Notes under the pieces: generated by a model
Database searches by the model: none
What the model saw: only the letters and a program-made list of their open reading frames with translations
Told to the model about the DNA's origin: nothing
DNA from: UBA3871 sp002392265
GTDB lineage: Bacteria > Bacillota > Clostridia > Peptostreptococcales > Anaerovoracaceae
Length of the DNA stretch: 64,000 nt
Reading direction: 5' to 3'
Assembly (NCBI GenBank): GCA_946614255.1
Contig: CAMOGS010000020.1
Location: forward strand, 1-64,000
Shown here: one piece after another, positions 1-8,972 of the stretch
Numbering within the stretch: the first letter of the stretch is position 1
How the letters are laid out: the number at the start of each line of letters is the position of its first letter
Translations under genes and position numbers: made by a program

Positions 1-1
1 A

Positions 2-30
2 GGCCCGGAATATTTCCGGGCCCGCTTTTT
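2..30 (+). terminator. Rho-independent terminator of an upstream gene
   Basis: A perfect 9-bp stem (GGCCCGGAA with TTCCGGGCC, 3-nt loop) is followed after three bases by five T. It should end transcription of whatever lies left of the window and so separates it from the WalHI cluster. Confidence 0.85.
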
Positions 31-196
31 ATGCTTTGAATAAATTTGCATGAGATGCAATTCTGTAAAGATGAATTAAACTGGTTGTAATACTGCTGTA
101 ACAATAGTGTGATACAATATACTGAGTATTCTAGATTAGACTCTGAAAGTGTGTCCATTTTTAAGTACGAATTTAAGGAAAGGAGGAACGAGCGAA

Positions 197-715
197 ATGA
201 AAAGAATCCTGCCGGTACTCGCTTTAGTGCTGGTGCTGGTGCTTTCATCGGTATTGGTGGCATTTGCGGATGCGGATCCGTATGTATCGATAGTAAATCC
301 TTCAGCAGATTCAACAGTTTATTCGTCAAACCTCCTAGTTTCGGTAAAGGTGACAAAGGCCGAAACAATCAGTGTGGCAGTTGCAAAGGAATCCACTGTG
401 GTTACCACATCTGCAGCTGTTGACGGTACGATAGAAACAAAGACTACAAAGACATATACAAATATAGAAACTCCGGAAAGCTTTACGAGCACAAATACTC
501 TGAGTTACTATACAAAAAAATTTGAAAATGTTACACCGGGTAATTATCTGATCACGGTTAGCACGTTAGGTAAAGATAAAAAGGTAGTATACACTACAAC
601 TAGGACCGTAAAGGTTGCGGTAAAGGAAACGACGGAGAGCGCCGTATTCAGTACGGGCCAGTCCGGAACCTTCACTTTCCTGCAAAACCTCCTAAAGACA
701 ATATTCGGAGATTAG
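197..715 (+). CDS. Small secreted Ig-like protein, unknown function
   Basis: About 172 residues. I chose the ATG that follows a strong ribosome site (AAAGGAGG, 11 nt upstream) because it places a classical signal peptide at the N-terminus (MKRILPVLALVLVLVL, cleavage probably near AFA-DA). The mature part is Thr/Ser/Val-rich with alternating beta-strand patterns, as in an Ig- or fibronectin-like fold, and ends in a short amphipathic tail (FTFLQNLLKTIFGD). The stop lies 4 nt before the start of the yycH-like gene, so the two are probably co-transcribed. I recognise no family. From its place one may infer an envelope protein linked to WalRK signalling, but nothing in the sequence proves it. Confidence 0.75.
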   Translation: MKRILPVLALVLVLVLSSVLVAFADADPYVSIVNPSADSTVYSSNLLVSVKVTKAETISVAVAKESTVVTTSAAVDGTIETKTTKTYTNIETPESFTSTNTLSYYTKKFENVTPGNYLITVSTLGKDKKVVYTTTRTVKVAVKETTESAVFSTGQSGTFTFLQNLLKTIFGD

Positions 716-719
716 TGTT

Positions 720-2138
720 TTGAATAGAAAGACGAGCATAAAAGAATCAATAAAAAGTGTATTAATAGTAGTATTGACTTTAATGACAATACTACTATTA
801 TATGTTTTTTGGGCAGATCTTGAGCTGACTCGTTTCTCTCTTTCAGACATAGATCTCGGCTTTTCCGATGACGACGAGGAAAGGACCGTTTTTGTCGAGG
901 ATGTAGCGGTTCCGTCGTACGTGATAATCGGAACCGGCCAGGGCGATTATATAGTAAAAAGCGACGTAAAGCCGCTTTATGGCAGTATCGAAGATCCGGG
1001 CAGCTTTGTCAGCAGTCTGCTGGCCTTCGAGCAGAGCGACGAGCTCTTTGTCGAAGAGATTTCCGAAGAGCAGTACAAAGAGGCTTACACCTACAGATCG
1101 GTGAGGGCAGTGTTTGACTACTTGCTGCCACTTGGCGACTATTTCAAATACAAAAATGTGGTCGGAGCTGCAGGTGTGGAGGAGATAAAAAACCTCTCCG
1201 AGATAGGCTTTTCGGCAGCGGCTACGGACAGTTTGCTGGTGAAGGATGCTTCGCAGAACAAATACTTTCGCGTCGTAAGCGGTGCAAAGAGCGAATGGGC
1301 GGAGAGCTTCTTTAGCGGGACCGACTTTGACAGCGAGGCCGTTTACTATCCGATAAGCGCACTGCTGGGCGAAGGCGTCGATTTGGACCTCTTGCTCCCT
1401 ATGTCCATGGAAAGCGATATGACGGAGCGCGACATTTACGCGGGACGGGATACTGAGGCCGATGCGATGCAGGCAAAGTCTTTCTTTGGCAACACCTTTG
1501 ACTTCGTGCGAAAGATTGAGGAGTCCGGCGGGAAGGTCATATATATGTATGGCTATGGCGAGACTGTTTTGATTTTGAACGAAGACGGCAGCGTTGAGTA
1601 CAAATCCGAGGCGGCGGGTACGCAGAGCGTCAATTACTTTGAAGCGCTTGACATTGCGCTGCAGTTTTTCGACAGCCATCAGCCTATCGTAACAGGCGGA
1701 GGCATTGAGCCGGGAGTAAAGCTTGAAAAGGTAAAGACTGACAATGCCGGACACGGGAAGTATCGCTTTGAACTGGGGCTTGAGACAGACGGCGAGGACA
1801 TTTTCTTCAAAGAAGGAAACCCTGTTATAATTGAGGTTTCGGGCGGTGTTGTAACATATTACTACGCGGAGAGACCGATTATCGAGCCAAAGCAGGATGC
1901 CGGAACGAATGAAGTTTTTTCGGCGCTGAATACAATAGCTGCCAATTACCAAAACATAGCTGCAGCCCTGGGCGAAGACCTTTCGATGGAGGCGGTCGCT
2001 CAAAGGCTGACTTCGGTTAAATACGGATACTATGCGGATGGAGACAGGCTGGTTCCCGTTTGGCAGATTGGTGTAAAGGGCCTTGCTAAACCGTTATATT
2101 TCGATTTATATACTTCGGAGCAATATGGACTGGACTAA
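720..2138 (+). CDS. yycH: YycH/WalH-like regulator of the WalRK two-component system
   Basis: A 472-residue protein with a TTG start, preceded by GGAG about 9 nt upstream. It has one N-terminal membrane anchor (about residues 14-32, SVLIVVLTLMTILLLYVFW) and a large extracytoplasmic domain, the YycH layout. In Bacillus, YycH and YycI sit in the membrane and modulate the WalK sensor kinase, which controls cell-wall turnover. The next gene has the clear YycI N-terminus and overlaps by 14 nt, which supports the assignment better than sequence identity, since YycH diverges quickly. walRK themselves are not in the window and may lie upstream of it. Confidence 0.8.
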   Translation: MNRKTSIKESIKSVLIVVLTLMTILLLYVFWADLELTRFSLSDIDLGFSDDDEERTVFVEDVAVPSYVIIGTGQGDYIVKSDVKPLYGSIEDPGSFVSSLLAFEQSDELFVEEISEEQYKEAYTYRSVRAVFDYLLPLGDYFKYKNVVGAAGVEEIKNLSEIGFSAAATDSLLVKDASQNKYFRVVSGAKSEWAESFFSGTDFDSEAVYYPISALLGEGVDLDLLLPMSMESDMTERDIYAGRDTEADAMQAKSFFGNTFDFVRKIEESGGKVIYMYGYGETVLILNEDGSVEYKSEAAGTQSVNYFEALDIALQFFDSHQPIVTGGGIEPGVKLEKVKTDNAGHGKYRFELGLETDGEDIFFKEGNPVIIEVSGGVVTYYYAERPIIEPKQDAGTNEVFSALNTIAANYQNIAAALGEDLSMEAVAQRLTSVKYGYYADGDRLVPVWQIGVKGLAKPLYFDLYTSEQYGLD

Positions 2139-2841
2139 AGCAAAGACAATTTTAATAATAGCGCTGATAGCCACGAATGTTTTTCTGATATACAGTCTTC
2201 TGGACCGCCATTCGGACAGAGGCGAAATGACAAACGAGGAAGTAATTTTGCAGCTGATGGAGCAGAGAAACATAGAGCTTGAAGTGGATATACCGCGTCT
2301 GCATCCTTCCCTGCGAATAATCCAGGGAGAATATCTTTCCGTTGATAGGGAAGAGATAGCGGCCCTCGCACAGGGGATGCCTACGGCGACTTCGGATTAC
2401 GAGGGCGTAGCGGAGGACTTTCTCGAGTATCTGGGAATTTTGGATGATGAAACCGTGTACGAGGAGACGGAGCTCTTTGAGGACGGTGATATTGATGCGA
2501 GCGTTCGTTTTAAAAATGAGGTCGAAGGCCTGCAGATTGCGGAAAACTATATCGAGGTCTATTTCAAGGACGGCAGGATTACAGATATGAATTATCACTG
2601 GCTCGATGATGTGGAGGTTTCGCCTCGTAAAATAGAAACGATGTCTGCGGCGGTGGCTCTGATGTCGCTGGTTAATCAGCAGCCCGGAGCAAAGATGACC
2701 ATTACGGGCATAGAGCTCGTTTACTGGGTTCCCGACACGGATATGGAGCTCGGTGAAACGGTTTCGGATACGGCGTTTCCTACTTGGGAAATAACACTTT
2801 CAAGCGGCGAAAAAAAATATGTCGGAGCAGTACAAATTTAG
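2125..2841 (+). CDS. yycI: YycI/WalI-like regulatory protein
   Basis: A 238-residue protein. The ATG chosen gives the N-terminus MDWTKAKTILIIALIATNVF, which is typical of YycI (MDWxKAKTILI followed by a single membrane helix), although the frame is open further upstream. The rest is extracytoplasmic. The start lies inside the end of yycH (14-nt overlap), so translation is probably coupled, in keeping with the known YycH-YycI complex that restrains or modulates the WalK kinase. No terminator follows directly, so WalJ may be in the same transcript. Confidence 0.85.
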   Translation: MDWTKAKTILIIALIATNVFLIYSLLDRHSDRGEMTNEEVILQLMEQRNIELEVDIPRLHPSLRIIQGEYLSVDREEIAALAQGMPTATSDYEGVAEDFLEYLGILDDETVYEETELFEDGDIDASVRFKNEVEGLQIAENYIEVYFKDGRITDMNYHWLDDVEVSPRKIETMSAAVALMSLVNQQPGAKMTITGIELVYWVPDTDMELGETVSDTAFPTWEITLSSGEKKYVGAVQI

Positions 2842-2935
2842 AAATTTTTCATTGATTTTTCAGGGGGGCTGCGCTAAAATATAAATATCGAAAATGTATA
2901 TTGTATACAAAAGACAAAATGTTGGAGGTATAGAC

Positions 2936-3739
2936 GTGACTCTCAGATTCTGTTCAATCGCAAGCGGCAGCAGCGGAAATTGCTATTTGGTACGTACAGA
3001 CGATACTGTACTGCTGGTTGATGCAGGAATCAGCTGCAAGAAAATTGAAGAGGGACTGGAAGCAGCAGGAACAAAATTAGCAGATGTTGAAGCTCTTCTC
3101 GTAACACACGAGCATACAGACCATGTGCGTGGTATAAAGCCCCTGACCAACAAACTGCCGGGACTCGAGGTGTATTGCACTGCGGGCACCTGGAAATATA
3201 TCGAAAAGGAATGCAGTGCGGAGCATACCACTGTAGCAGCGGGAAAGGATTTCTGGATAGGTGATATCAGATGCTGTCCTTTCACTCTTTCCCACGATGC
3301 AGAGGAGCCTGTAGGCTATTCGTTTGAGAGTGAAGGGCGCATATTAACAATACTTACGGATTCGGGATATGTAACGGACGAGGCTCACGAGCTTCTCGTG
3401 GATTCCAATCTGATAGTGCTCGAATCAAATCATGATGTGGATACACTTCAGTTCTGCAATTATCCTTACAATATAAAGAGGAGAATACTCAGCGATTTCG
3501 GACATCTTTCGAACGAGACTACAGGTAAAGAGCTTTGCAAGGTTCTCGACGAGGGCAAATGGGGGCTGCTCGAGACTCCGACTGTGCTTCTGGCGCATCT
3601 TTCAAAGGAGACAAACTTCCCTGAAATGGCCGAGGCAACGATAAAGGGTGTTATGGAATCCGAAGGCTATTATGTGGGCAGACACATAGACATGGCAACT
3701 CTTTCGCGGGATCAGGTTTCCGACGTATATATGGTATAA
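2936..3739 (+). CDS. walJ: WalJ/YycJ metallo-beta-lactamase-fold hydrolase
   Basis: A 267-residue protein when started at the GTG eight bases after GGAGG. The frame also contains an earlier ATG at 2894, but that adds 14 residues not expected in the family and has no ribosome site. The MBL metal motif HEHTDH is visible about 59 residues in, with more His/Asp ligands downstream (LSHDAE, TDSG, LAHLS). WalJ links cell division to the WalRK system in Gram-positive bacteria and may have nuclease activity by family. The YycH-YycI-WalJ order matches Bacillus, except that the HtrA-type protease normally between walJ and rlmH is absent. The gene ends at a good terminator. Confidence 0.92.
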   Translation: MTLRFCSIASGSSGNCYLVRTDDTVLLVDAGISCKKIEEGLEAAGTKLADVEALLVTHEHTDHVRGIKPLTNKLPGLEVYCTAGTWKYIEKECSAEHTTVAAGKDFWIGDIRCCPFTLSHDAEEPVGYSFESEGRILTILTDSGYVTDEAHELLVDSNLIVLESNHDVDTLQFCNYPYNIKRRILSDFGHLSNETTGKELCKVLDEGKWGLLETPTVLLAHLSKETNFPEMAEATIKGVMESEGYYVGRHIDMATLSRDQVSDVYMV

Positions 3740-3747
3740 AGAATCAG

Positions 3748-3782
3748 CCGAAAAGGGGAATGTTGCCCTTTTCGGTTTTTTT
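3748..3782 (+). terminator. Terminator after walJ
   Basis: Perfect 10-bp stem CCGAAAAGGG/CCCTTTTCGG with an 8-nt loop, followed by seven T. Confidence 0.93.
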
Positions 3783-3790
3783 GCGCCCTT

Positions 3791-3818
3791 TTGCGGTTTT
3801 TGGCATATCTGATATAAT
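3791..3818 (+). promoter_or_regulatory. Likely rlmH promoter
   Basis: TTGCGG, 16 bp, then a perfect TATAAT. It lies about 36 bp before the rlmH start, with a GGAGGG ribosome site in between. Confidence 0.55.
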
Positions 3819-3854
3819 GGAGGGGCAGCAAATAATAACGGAGGGTAGCCGTAT

Positions 3855-4334
3855 ATGAACATAAACGTTGTATGTATAGGAAAGCTAAAAGAAAAGTACT
3901 GGAGCGAAGCTGTGGCGGAATATGCAAAGCGGCTGAGGGCTTACTGCTCGCTGGAGATAACAGAGCTAAAGGAAGCGCGGCTTCCTGACCGCAGCGGCGC
4001 AGCAGAGGAGGAAGCTGTAAAGACGGCGGAGGGCCGGGACATACTCTCGCACCTGCGAAAGGAGCAGTACGTCATAACGCTCGAAGTGCAGGGGAAAAGT
4101 CTCAGCTCGGAGGGGCTTGCTGAAAAGCTTGAAAAGCTTGGACTGGAGGGAAAGAGCGACGTGGCGTTTGTAATAGGCGGATCGCTGGGCCTTTCTGCGG
4201 AGGTGTCGGCGCGTGCAGACTATAAGCTGTCGTTTTCGGCGATGACCTTCCCTCATCAGATGATGAGAGTGTTCCTGCTGGAGCAAATTTATCGTTCTTT
4301 CAAGATTAACAGGGGAGAAACGTACCATAAATAA
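3855..4334 (+). CDS. rlmH: 23S rRNA pseudouridine-1915 N3-methyltransferase RlmH
   Basis: A 159-residue SPOUT methyltransferase, full length for the family. It starts MNINVVCIGKLKEKYW, carries the SAM-binding knot segment FVIGGSLGLS, and ends with the highly conserved RGETYHK tail that builds the active site. It methylates m3-pseudouridine 1915 in helix 69 of 23S rRNA, using SAM, on assembled 70S ribosomes. It is a single gene here, with its own promoter, following walJ as in many Firmicutes. Confidence 0.97.
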   Translation: MNINVVCIGKLKEKYWSEAVAEYAKRLRAYCSLEITELKEARLPDRSGAAEEEAVKTAEGRDILSHLRKEQYVITLEVQGKSLSSEGLAEKLEKLGLEGKSDVAFVIGGSLGLSAEVSARADYKLSFSAMTFPHQMMRVFLLEQIYRSFKINRGETYHK

Positions 4335-4397
4335 TGAAGTACAATGAAAAAACTTGCGCAAATTCGTATATAAATGACAACTTTTTGTCAATTTCCC

Positions 4398-4426
4398 TTG
4401 TCAGTGCAAAGCTTCTTTGATATAAT
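4398..4426 (+). promoter_or_regulatory. Promoter of the antiporter gene
   Basis: TTGTCA, 17 bp, TATAAT: a near-consensus vegetative promoter about 70 bp upstream of the start. A small hairpin (TCGGG/CCCGA) lies in the leader between them. Confidence 0.75.
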
Positions 4427-4494
4427 AAATATGTTCGGGTTTTTTCCCGAGCAGCAATTATTCACTGAAAAATATTAAGATATGGAGAGAAAAA

Positions 4495-5931
4495 ATGATT
4501 ACTAAGAGCGAAATTAAAATTTTCATCTCAGCAGCAATCATGATCTTTTGCACCACTCTGCTTGCATTTGCATCAGATGGTGGCGAAGATATCGGAAACA
4601 GCCTTCCAATCTGGAGTATCATTCCGTTTGTTGGCATGCTGCTGTCAATCGCAATTTTCCCGCTCGTAAAGCCTGAATGGTGGGAAGAGAAACAGCTGTG
4701 GGTTGCACTGTTTTGGGCAGCTTGCTTCCTGATTCCTTTTGGCATCGTATATGGTGGACACCACCTGCTTTACGAAATGTCCGAGATGATTCTGGGCGAC
4801 TACCTCACTTTCATCGTGCTTCTGTTCGGTCTGTTCGTTGCAGCCGGCGGTATTGCCCTGAAGGGTTCACTGGTAGGAACTACAAAGGTTAACTGCATAC
4901 TGTTAATCATCGGTACACTGCTTTCATCATGGGTTGGAACAACCGGTTCCGCAATGCTCATGATCAGACCTATCATCAAAGCAAACGCATGGAGAGAAAA
5001 GAAGGCTCATGTTATCATCTTCTTCATCTTCACAGTAGCTAACCTGGGCGGCTGCCTGACTCCTGTAGGCGACCCTCCACTCTTCCTCGGATTCCTCAGA
5101 GGCGTTCCGTTCTTCTGGACAATGAGAATCTTCCCGATCATGTGCTTCAACGCAGCAATCCTGCTGATCGTATTCGCACTGCTCGACAGAAAGCTCGCAA
5201 AGAAGGAAATTGCAGAGGGCAGAAAGCCTGAAGATATGATTACAGGCGAAAAGGAAAAGATTCACATCGAAGGTGCACACAATTTCCTCTTCGTTGCAAT
5301 GATCGTTGGTGCTGTAATCCTGACAGGTATTCTCGCAGCTCCTGAAAGACTCGGAACTTCCGGCGTTGAAGTATTCGGTTATACATTCCAGTACTGCTAC
5401 ATGATTCAGGTTGTTATTATCCTCCTTGCGGCATTCCTCTCAATGAAGACCACAAAGAAGGAAATCAGAGAGTTCAACGGATTTACATTCGCACCTATCG
5501 CAGAGGTTGCAAAGCTGTTCATCGGTATCTTCCTTACCATGATTCCTGCGCTTGCACTTCTCAGAACTCACGGTGCATCCCTCGGACTCAGCAATCCTTG
5601 GCAGTTCTTCTGGATTACAGGTGCTCTTTCGTCATTCCTCGACAACGCACCTACATACCTCGTATTCATGACTACTGCAGGCTCCCTCGGAGCTACAGAA
5701 GGTCTTGTAACTGCAGTCGGCACAATCGCCGAAAAGCTGCTGCTCGCAATCTCCTGCGGTGCTGTATTCATGGGTGCTAACACTTACATCGGTAATGCTC
5801 CTAACTTTATGGTTAAGTCCATCGCCGAGGAAAACAAGATTAAGATGCCTTCCTTCTTCGGTTACATGAAGTGGTCGCTGCTGATCCTGGTTCCAACATT
5901 CCTGATCGACACAGTTGTATTCTTCCTGTAG
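4495..5931 (+). CDS. Putative Na+/H+ antiporter or citrate-type transporter (CitMHS_2-like)
   Basis: A 478-residue integral membrane protein with about 11-13 hydrophobic segments along the whole chain. Motifs such as LSSWVGTTGSAMLMIRPII, NLGGCLTPVGDPPLFLG and SSFLDNAPTYLVF belong to the ion-transporter superfamily that includes NhaD antiporters and arsenite/citrate permeases. The two G-T-G-S/D-N-A-P re-entrant regions are where substrate or Na+ would bind. I recall close relatives annotated as sodium:proton antiporter in Clostridia and Chlamydiae. The ion cannot be read from the sequence. It is monocistronic: own promoter, GGAGA ribosome site and a strong terminator. Confidence 0.85.
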   Translation: MITKSEIKIFISAAIMIFCTTLLAFASDGGEDIGNSLPIWSIIPFVGMLLSIAIFPLVKPEWWEEKQLWVALFWAACFLIPFGIVYGGHHLLYEMSEMILGDYLTFIVLLFGLFVAAGGIALKGSLVGTTKVNCILLIIGTLLSSWVGTTGSAMLMIRPIIKANAWREKKAHVIIFFIFTVANLGGCLTPVGDPPLFLGFLRGVPFFWTMRIFPIMCFNAAILLIVFALLDRKLAKKEIAEGRKPEDMITGEKEKIHIEGAHNFLFVAMIVGAVILTGILAAPERLGTSGVEVFGYTFQYCYMIQVVIILLAAFLSMKTTKKEIREFNGFTFAPIAEVAKLFIGIFLTMIPALALLRTHGASLGLSNPWQFFWITGALSSFLDNAPTYLVFMTTAGSLGATEGLVTAVGTIAEKLLLAISCGAVFMGANTYIGNAPNFMVKSIAEENKIKMPSFFGYMKWSLLILVPTFLIDTVVFFL

Positions 5932-5964
5932 GAAACGACAAGTGGCATAAATGCGCAACAGCGC

Positions 5965-5990
5965 GCCCCGAGCTCACGCTCGGGGCTTTT
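5965..5990 (+). terminator. Terminator after the antiporter gene
   Basis: Perfect 9-bp stem GCCCCGAGC/GCTCGGGGC with a TCAC loop, followed by TTTT. Confidence 0.95.
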
Positions 5991-5995
5991 TATTA

Positions 5996-6092
5996 GGCTA
6001 ATCTAGGGACAGGCACCAAATTCGCCTTTTTTCTAATTTAGGGACAGGCACCAAATTGGAATTTTGGCCAATTTGGTGCCTGTCCCTAAATT
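5996..6092. repeat. Dispersed palindromic repeat, copy 1 (GGGACAGGCACC family)
   Basis: One partial unit is followed by a perfect 25-bp inverted repeat (6035-6059 with 6068-6092, 8-nt loop). Each arm holds the word GGGACAGGCACCAAATT or its complement. The right edge lies only six bases before the CIRCE element, so the repeat ends where the clpB control region begins. It belongs to the same family as the copies near 20.65, 24.64, 26.69, 36.84, 49.85, 52.86 and 63.53 kb. Confidence 0.95.
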
Positions 6093-6098
6093 CACCTG

Positions 6099-6125
6099 TT
6101 AGCACTCTATTGCGGTGAGTGCTAA
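6099..6125 (+). promoter_or_regulatory. CIRCE operator (HrcA binding site) for clpB
   Basis: TTAGCACTC, nine bases, GAGTGCTAA: an exact match to the CIRCE consensus to which the HrcA heat-shock repressor binds in Gram-positive bacteria. It lies 7 bp upstream of the -35 box I see for clpB. Repression could act by blocking that promoter's upstream contacts or a second promoter further left. Confidence 0.96.
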
Positions 6126-6132
6126 AAAGTTC

Positions 6133-6161
6133 TTGACTTTTAAATTTAGCGGGTTTACTAT
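6133..6161 (+). promoter_or_regulatory. Likely clpB promoter
   Basis: TTGACT, 17 bp, TACTAT, directly downstream of the CIRCE element. A start near 6168 would leave a leader of about 50 nt ending in the strong site AAAGGAGG before the ATG. Confidence 0.7.
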
Positions 6162-6216
6162 TAGATTGTGGAGAGGAAAAGCCTCTCCGCCAAATTTTCG
6201 CAAAGGAGGCGAAAGT

Positions 6217-8874
6217 ATGAATATCGAAAAGTACACGCAGAATGCGCAGAGCGCTTTAATGGAAGCGCAAAATATCTCCACAATGAACGGCAATCCGACC
6301 ATGGAGTGCGAACATATACTGCTGGCACTTTTGCAGCAAAAGGACGGCCTGATTCCAAAGCTGATGGGCCTGATTCCGGTCCGCAGCGGCGGTGGTGCAG
6401 AGGGTTTTGACAGCGGAAAATCAATAAACGTAACAGCCTTCACGCAGAGTGTGGAGCGAATCGTCGACGGCTTTCCAAAGGTAAGCGGCGGAGCCGACCA
6501 GGTTTACGCAAGCAGGGCGGTCAGCCAGATGCTGATTCGCGCTGAAAAGGAAGCAGAGCAGTTCAAAGACGAATACGTCTCAGTCGAACACCTCTTCCTC
6601 TCGCTTCTCGCCGAAAAGGGCGGCGCGATGGCAAAGCTCTTCAGAGAAGCAGGCATCACCCGCGAAAACTTCCTGACCGCACTTTCACAGGTCCGCGGCA
6701 ACCAGCGAATTACCAGCCAGGACCCGGAGGGGAACTATGACGCACTGAACAAGTACGGCAGAGACCTCGTTGAAATGGCCCGCGAGGGCAAGCTCGATCC
6801 GGTAATCGGCAGAGATAACGAAATCCGCCACACTATTCAGATCCTCTCGAGGCGTACAAAGAACAACCCTGTGCTGATAGGTGAGCCGGGTGTCGGCAAA
6901 ACCGCAGTGGTTGAGGGCCTCGCACAGAGAATTTTAAACGGCGACGTACCGGAAGGCTTAAAGGACAAGACCATATTCGCACTCGATATGGGTGCGCTGA
7001 TTGCGGGCGCAAAGTACAGAGGCGAGTTCGAGGAAAGACTCAAGGCCGTACTGAACGAAATCGAGAAATCAAACGGCAGAATCCTGCTCTTTATAGATGA
7101 AATTCATAACATCGTAGGTGCAGGCAAAACCGAAGGCTCGATGGATGCGGGAAACCTCTTAAAGCCAAAGCTTGCAAGGGGCGAGCTCCACTGCATCGGC
7201 GCCACCACGCTCGACGAATACAGACAGTATGTTGAAAAGGATGCAGCGCTCGAGAGAAGATTCCAAAAGGTTCTCGTCGACCAGCCTTCGGTTGAAGACA
7301 CAATCTCCATCCTCCGCGGTCTCAAGGAACGCTTTGAAATCCACCACGGCGTCAGAATCAGCGACAATGCGCTGATTGCCTGTGCTACACTTTCCGACAG
7401 ATACATCTCCGACAGATTTCTGCCGGACAAGGCGATAGACCTCATGGACGAAGCAGCCAGCAAGATCCGTACCGAGATCGACTCCATGCCGGCCGAGCTC
7501 GATGAAATAAGCAGAAAGATCATGCAGCTCGAAATCGAACGGCAGGCTCTCTCCAAAGAAGACGACCACGCCAGCAAGGAAAGGCTGGAGGCTCTCGAAA
7601 AGGAACTCGCAGAGTTGCGCGAAGAGAATGCCGGCATGCGCGCTCAGTGGGAAGAGGAGAAAAAGAGCATCTCCGGTGTAAAGGAAGTAAAGGCAAAGAT
7701 TGAAGAGACGCGCCACCAGATTGAAGAGGCCGAAAGACAGTACGACCTCGAAAAGCTGGCGCAGCTGAAATACGGCACACTGCCGGCTCTCGAAAAGGAG
7801 CTGGAGGAGGCAAAGGCAAAGGCCGAGGAAGCAAACGACAACCGCCTGCTCAAAGAGGAGGTCGGCGAAGAAGAGATTGCAGATGTCGTATCTGCCTGGA
7901 CCGGCATTCCTGTATCGAAGCTGGTGGAGACCGAGCGCGACAAGCTTATCCGCCTGCCTGAAATTCTCCATCGCCGCGTTATCGGTCAGGAGGAAGGCGT
8001 AAAGGCGGTTGCTGATGCAATCCTCAGGAGCCGTGCAGGACTGAGTAACGAAAACAGGCCGATTGGATCGTTCATATTCCTCGGACCGACAGGTGTCGGC
8101 AAGACAGAGCTTGCAAAGAGCCTTTCCGAAGCACTCTTTGATTCGGAAAAGAATATGATACGTATAGATATGTCGGAGTATATGGAGAAATTCTCAGTTT
8201 CCAGACTGATCGGAGCACCTCCGGGATATGTTGGATACGACGAGGGCGGTCAGCTGACGGAAGCAGTACGCCGCAAGCCTTATTCGGTAATCCTGTTCGA
8301 CGAAATCGAAAAGGCTCATCCGGATGTGTTCAACATCCTGCTGCAGTTGCTCGACGACGGCAGACTGACGGATAATCAGGGCCGCACGGTCGATTTCAAG
8401 AATACGATAATAATTATGACCTCGAATATCGGCTCGGCATACCTCACCGACAACATTCACGAGGATGGAACCATTGACGAAAAGGTAAAGGAGCAGGTCG
8501 AGGACGAGCTTAAGCGGAACTTCAGACCGGAATTTATCAACCGTGTGGATGACATAGTAGTATTCAGTCCTCTGACGCTTTCACAGATTGGCGGAATAAT
8601 CGAGCTGCAGCTTAAATCGCTCAGAAACAGGCTCGCAGACAAAGAAATTACACTGTCGCTTACCGATGCGGCAAAGGAGTTCATAGCAAAGGAATCCTAC
8701 GATCCTATCTATGGCGCGCGCCCTGTAAAGAGATATCTGCAAAAGAACCTCGAAACCATGATTGCAACGCGCATCATTCGTGGTGAAATTGCGGAGGGCG
8801 ACAATGTGACCATCGACGTTTCGGGGAGCGGCGAGGATGCAGCACTGGTATTTGCAAGCGGGCAAAAGGCGTGA
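6217..8874 (+). CDS. clpB: Chaperone ClpB (AAA+ disaggregase)
   Basis: About 885 residues when started at the ATG after AAAGGAGG. The frame is open upstream through the CIRCE site, so the longer reading is rejected. Domain order: Clp N-domain (1-150), first AAA+ module with Walker A GEPGVGKT near residue 224, a long Lys/Glu-rich coiled middle domain (about 400-540), and a second AAA+ module with GPTGVGKT near 623 and the Clp C-terminal domain. The coiled middle domain distinguishes it from ClpA/C. With DnaK/J it pulls proteins out of aggregates using ATP. CIRCE places it under HrcA heat-shock control. It is monocistronic, with a strong terminator. Confidence 0.98.
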   Translation: MNIEKYTQNAQSALMEAQNISTMNGNPTMECEHILLALLQQKDGLIPKLMGLIPVRSGGGAEGFDSGKSINVTAFTQSVERIVDGFPKVSGGADQVYASRAVSQMLIRAEKEAEQFKDEYVSVEHLFLSLLAEKGGAMAKLFREAGITRENFLTALSQVRGNQRITSQDPEGNYDALNKYGRDLVEMAREGKLDPVIGRDNEIRHTIQILSRRTKNNPVLIGEPGVGKTAVVEGLAQRILNGDVPEGLKDKTIFALDMGALIAGAKYRGEFEERLKAVLNEIEKSNGRILLFIDEIHNIVGAGKTEGSMDAGNLLKPKLARGELHCIGATTLDEYRQYVEKDAALERRFQKVLVDQPSVEDTISILRGLKERFEIHHGVRISDNALIACATLSDRYISDRFLPDKAIDLMDEAASKIRTEIDSMPAELDEISRKIMQLEIERQALSKEDDHASKERLEALEKELAELREENAGMRAQWEEEKKSISGVKEVKAKIEETRHQIEEAERQYDLEKLAQLKYGTLPALEKELEEAKAKAEEANDNRLLKEEVGEEEIADVVSAWTGIPVSKLVETERDKLIRLPEILHRRVIGQEEGVKAVADAILRSRAGLSNENRPIGSFIFLGPTGVGKTELAKSLSEALFDSEKNMIRIDMSEYMEKFSVSRLIGAPPGYVGYDEGGQLTEAVRRKPYSVILFDEIEKAHPDVFNILLQLLDDGRLTDNQGRTVDFKNTIIIMTSNIGSAYLTDNIHEDGTIDEKVKEQVEDELKRNFRPEFINRVDDIVVFSPLTLSQIGGIIELQLKSLRNRLADKEITLSLTDAAKEFIAKESYDPIYGARPVKRYLQKNLETMIATRIIRGEIAEGDNVTIDVSGSGEDAALVFASGQKA

Positions 8875-8924
8875 TGCGGAAGCCGCCGCGGAATAGAGCC
8901 GGAGTGCAAAGAAATAGTAATGGT

Positions 8925-8955
8925 AAAGGCGGAGCCTATTGGCTCCGCCTTTTTC
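8925..8955 (+). terminator. Terminator after clpB
   Basis: 12-bp stem AAAGGCGGAGCC/GGCTCCGCCTTT, 4-nt loop TATT; the T-run is the end of the right arm. Confidence 0.93.
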
Positions 8956-8972
8956 TGCTTTTTGCTGAACTC

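Noticed and set aside
843..2003. Long minus-strand open frame (386 codons) opposite yycH
   Set aside because: Shadow of yycH; no ribosome site, family resemblance or protein-like composition.
7159..7971. Minus-strand open frame of 270 codons inside clpB
   Set aside because: Mirror of the clpB coding sequence with Leu/Phe/Val-biased composition; the + strand gene is certain.
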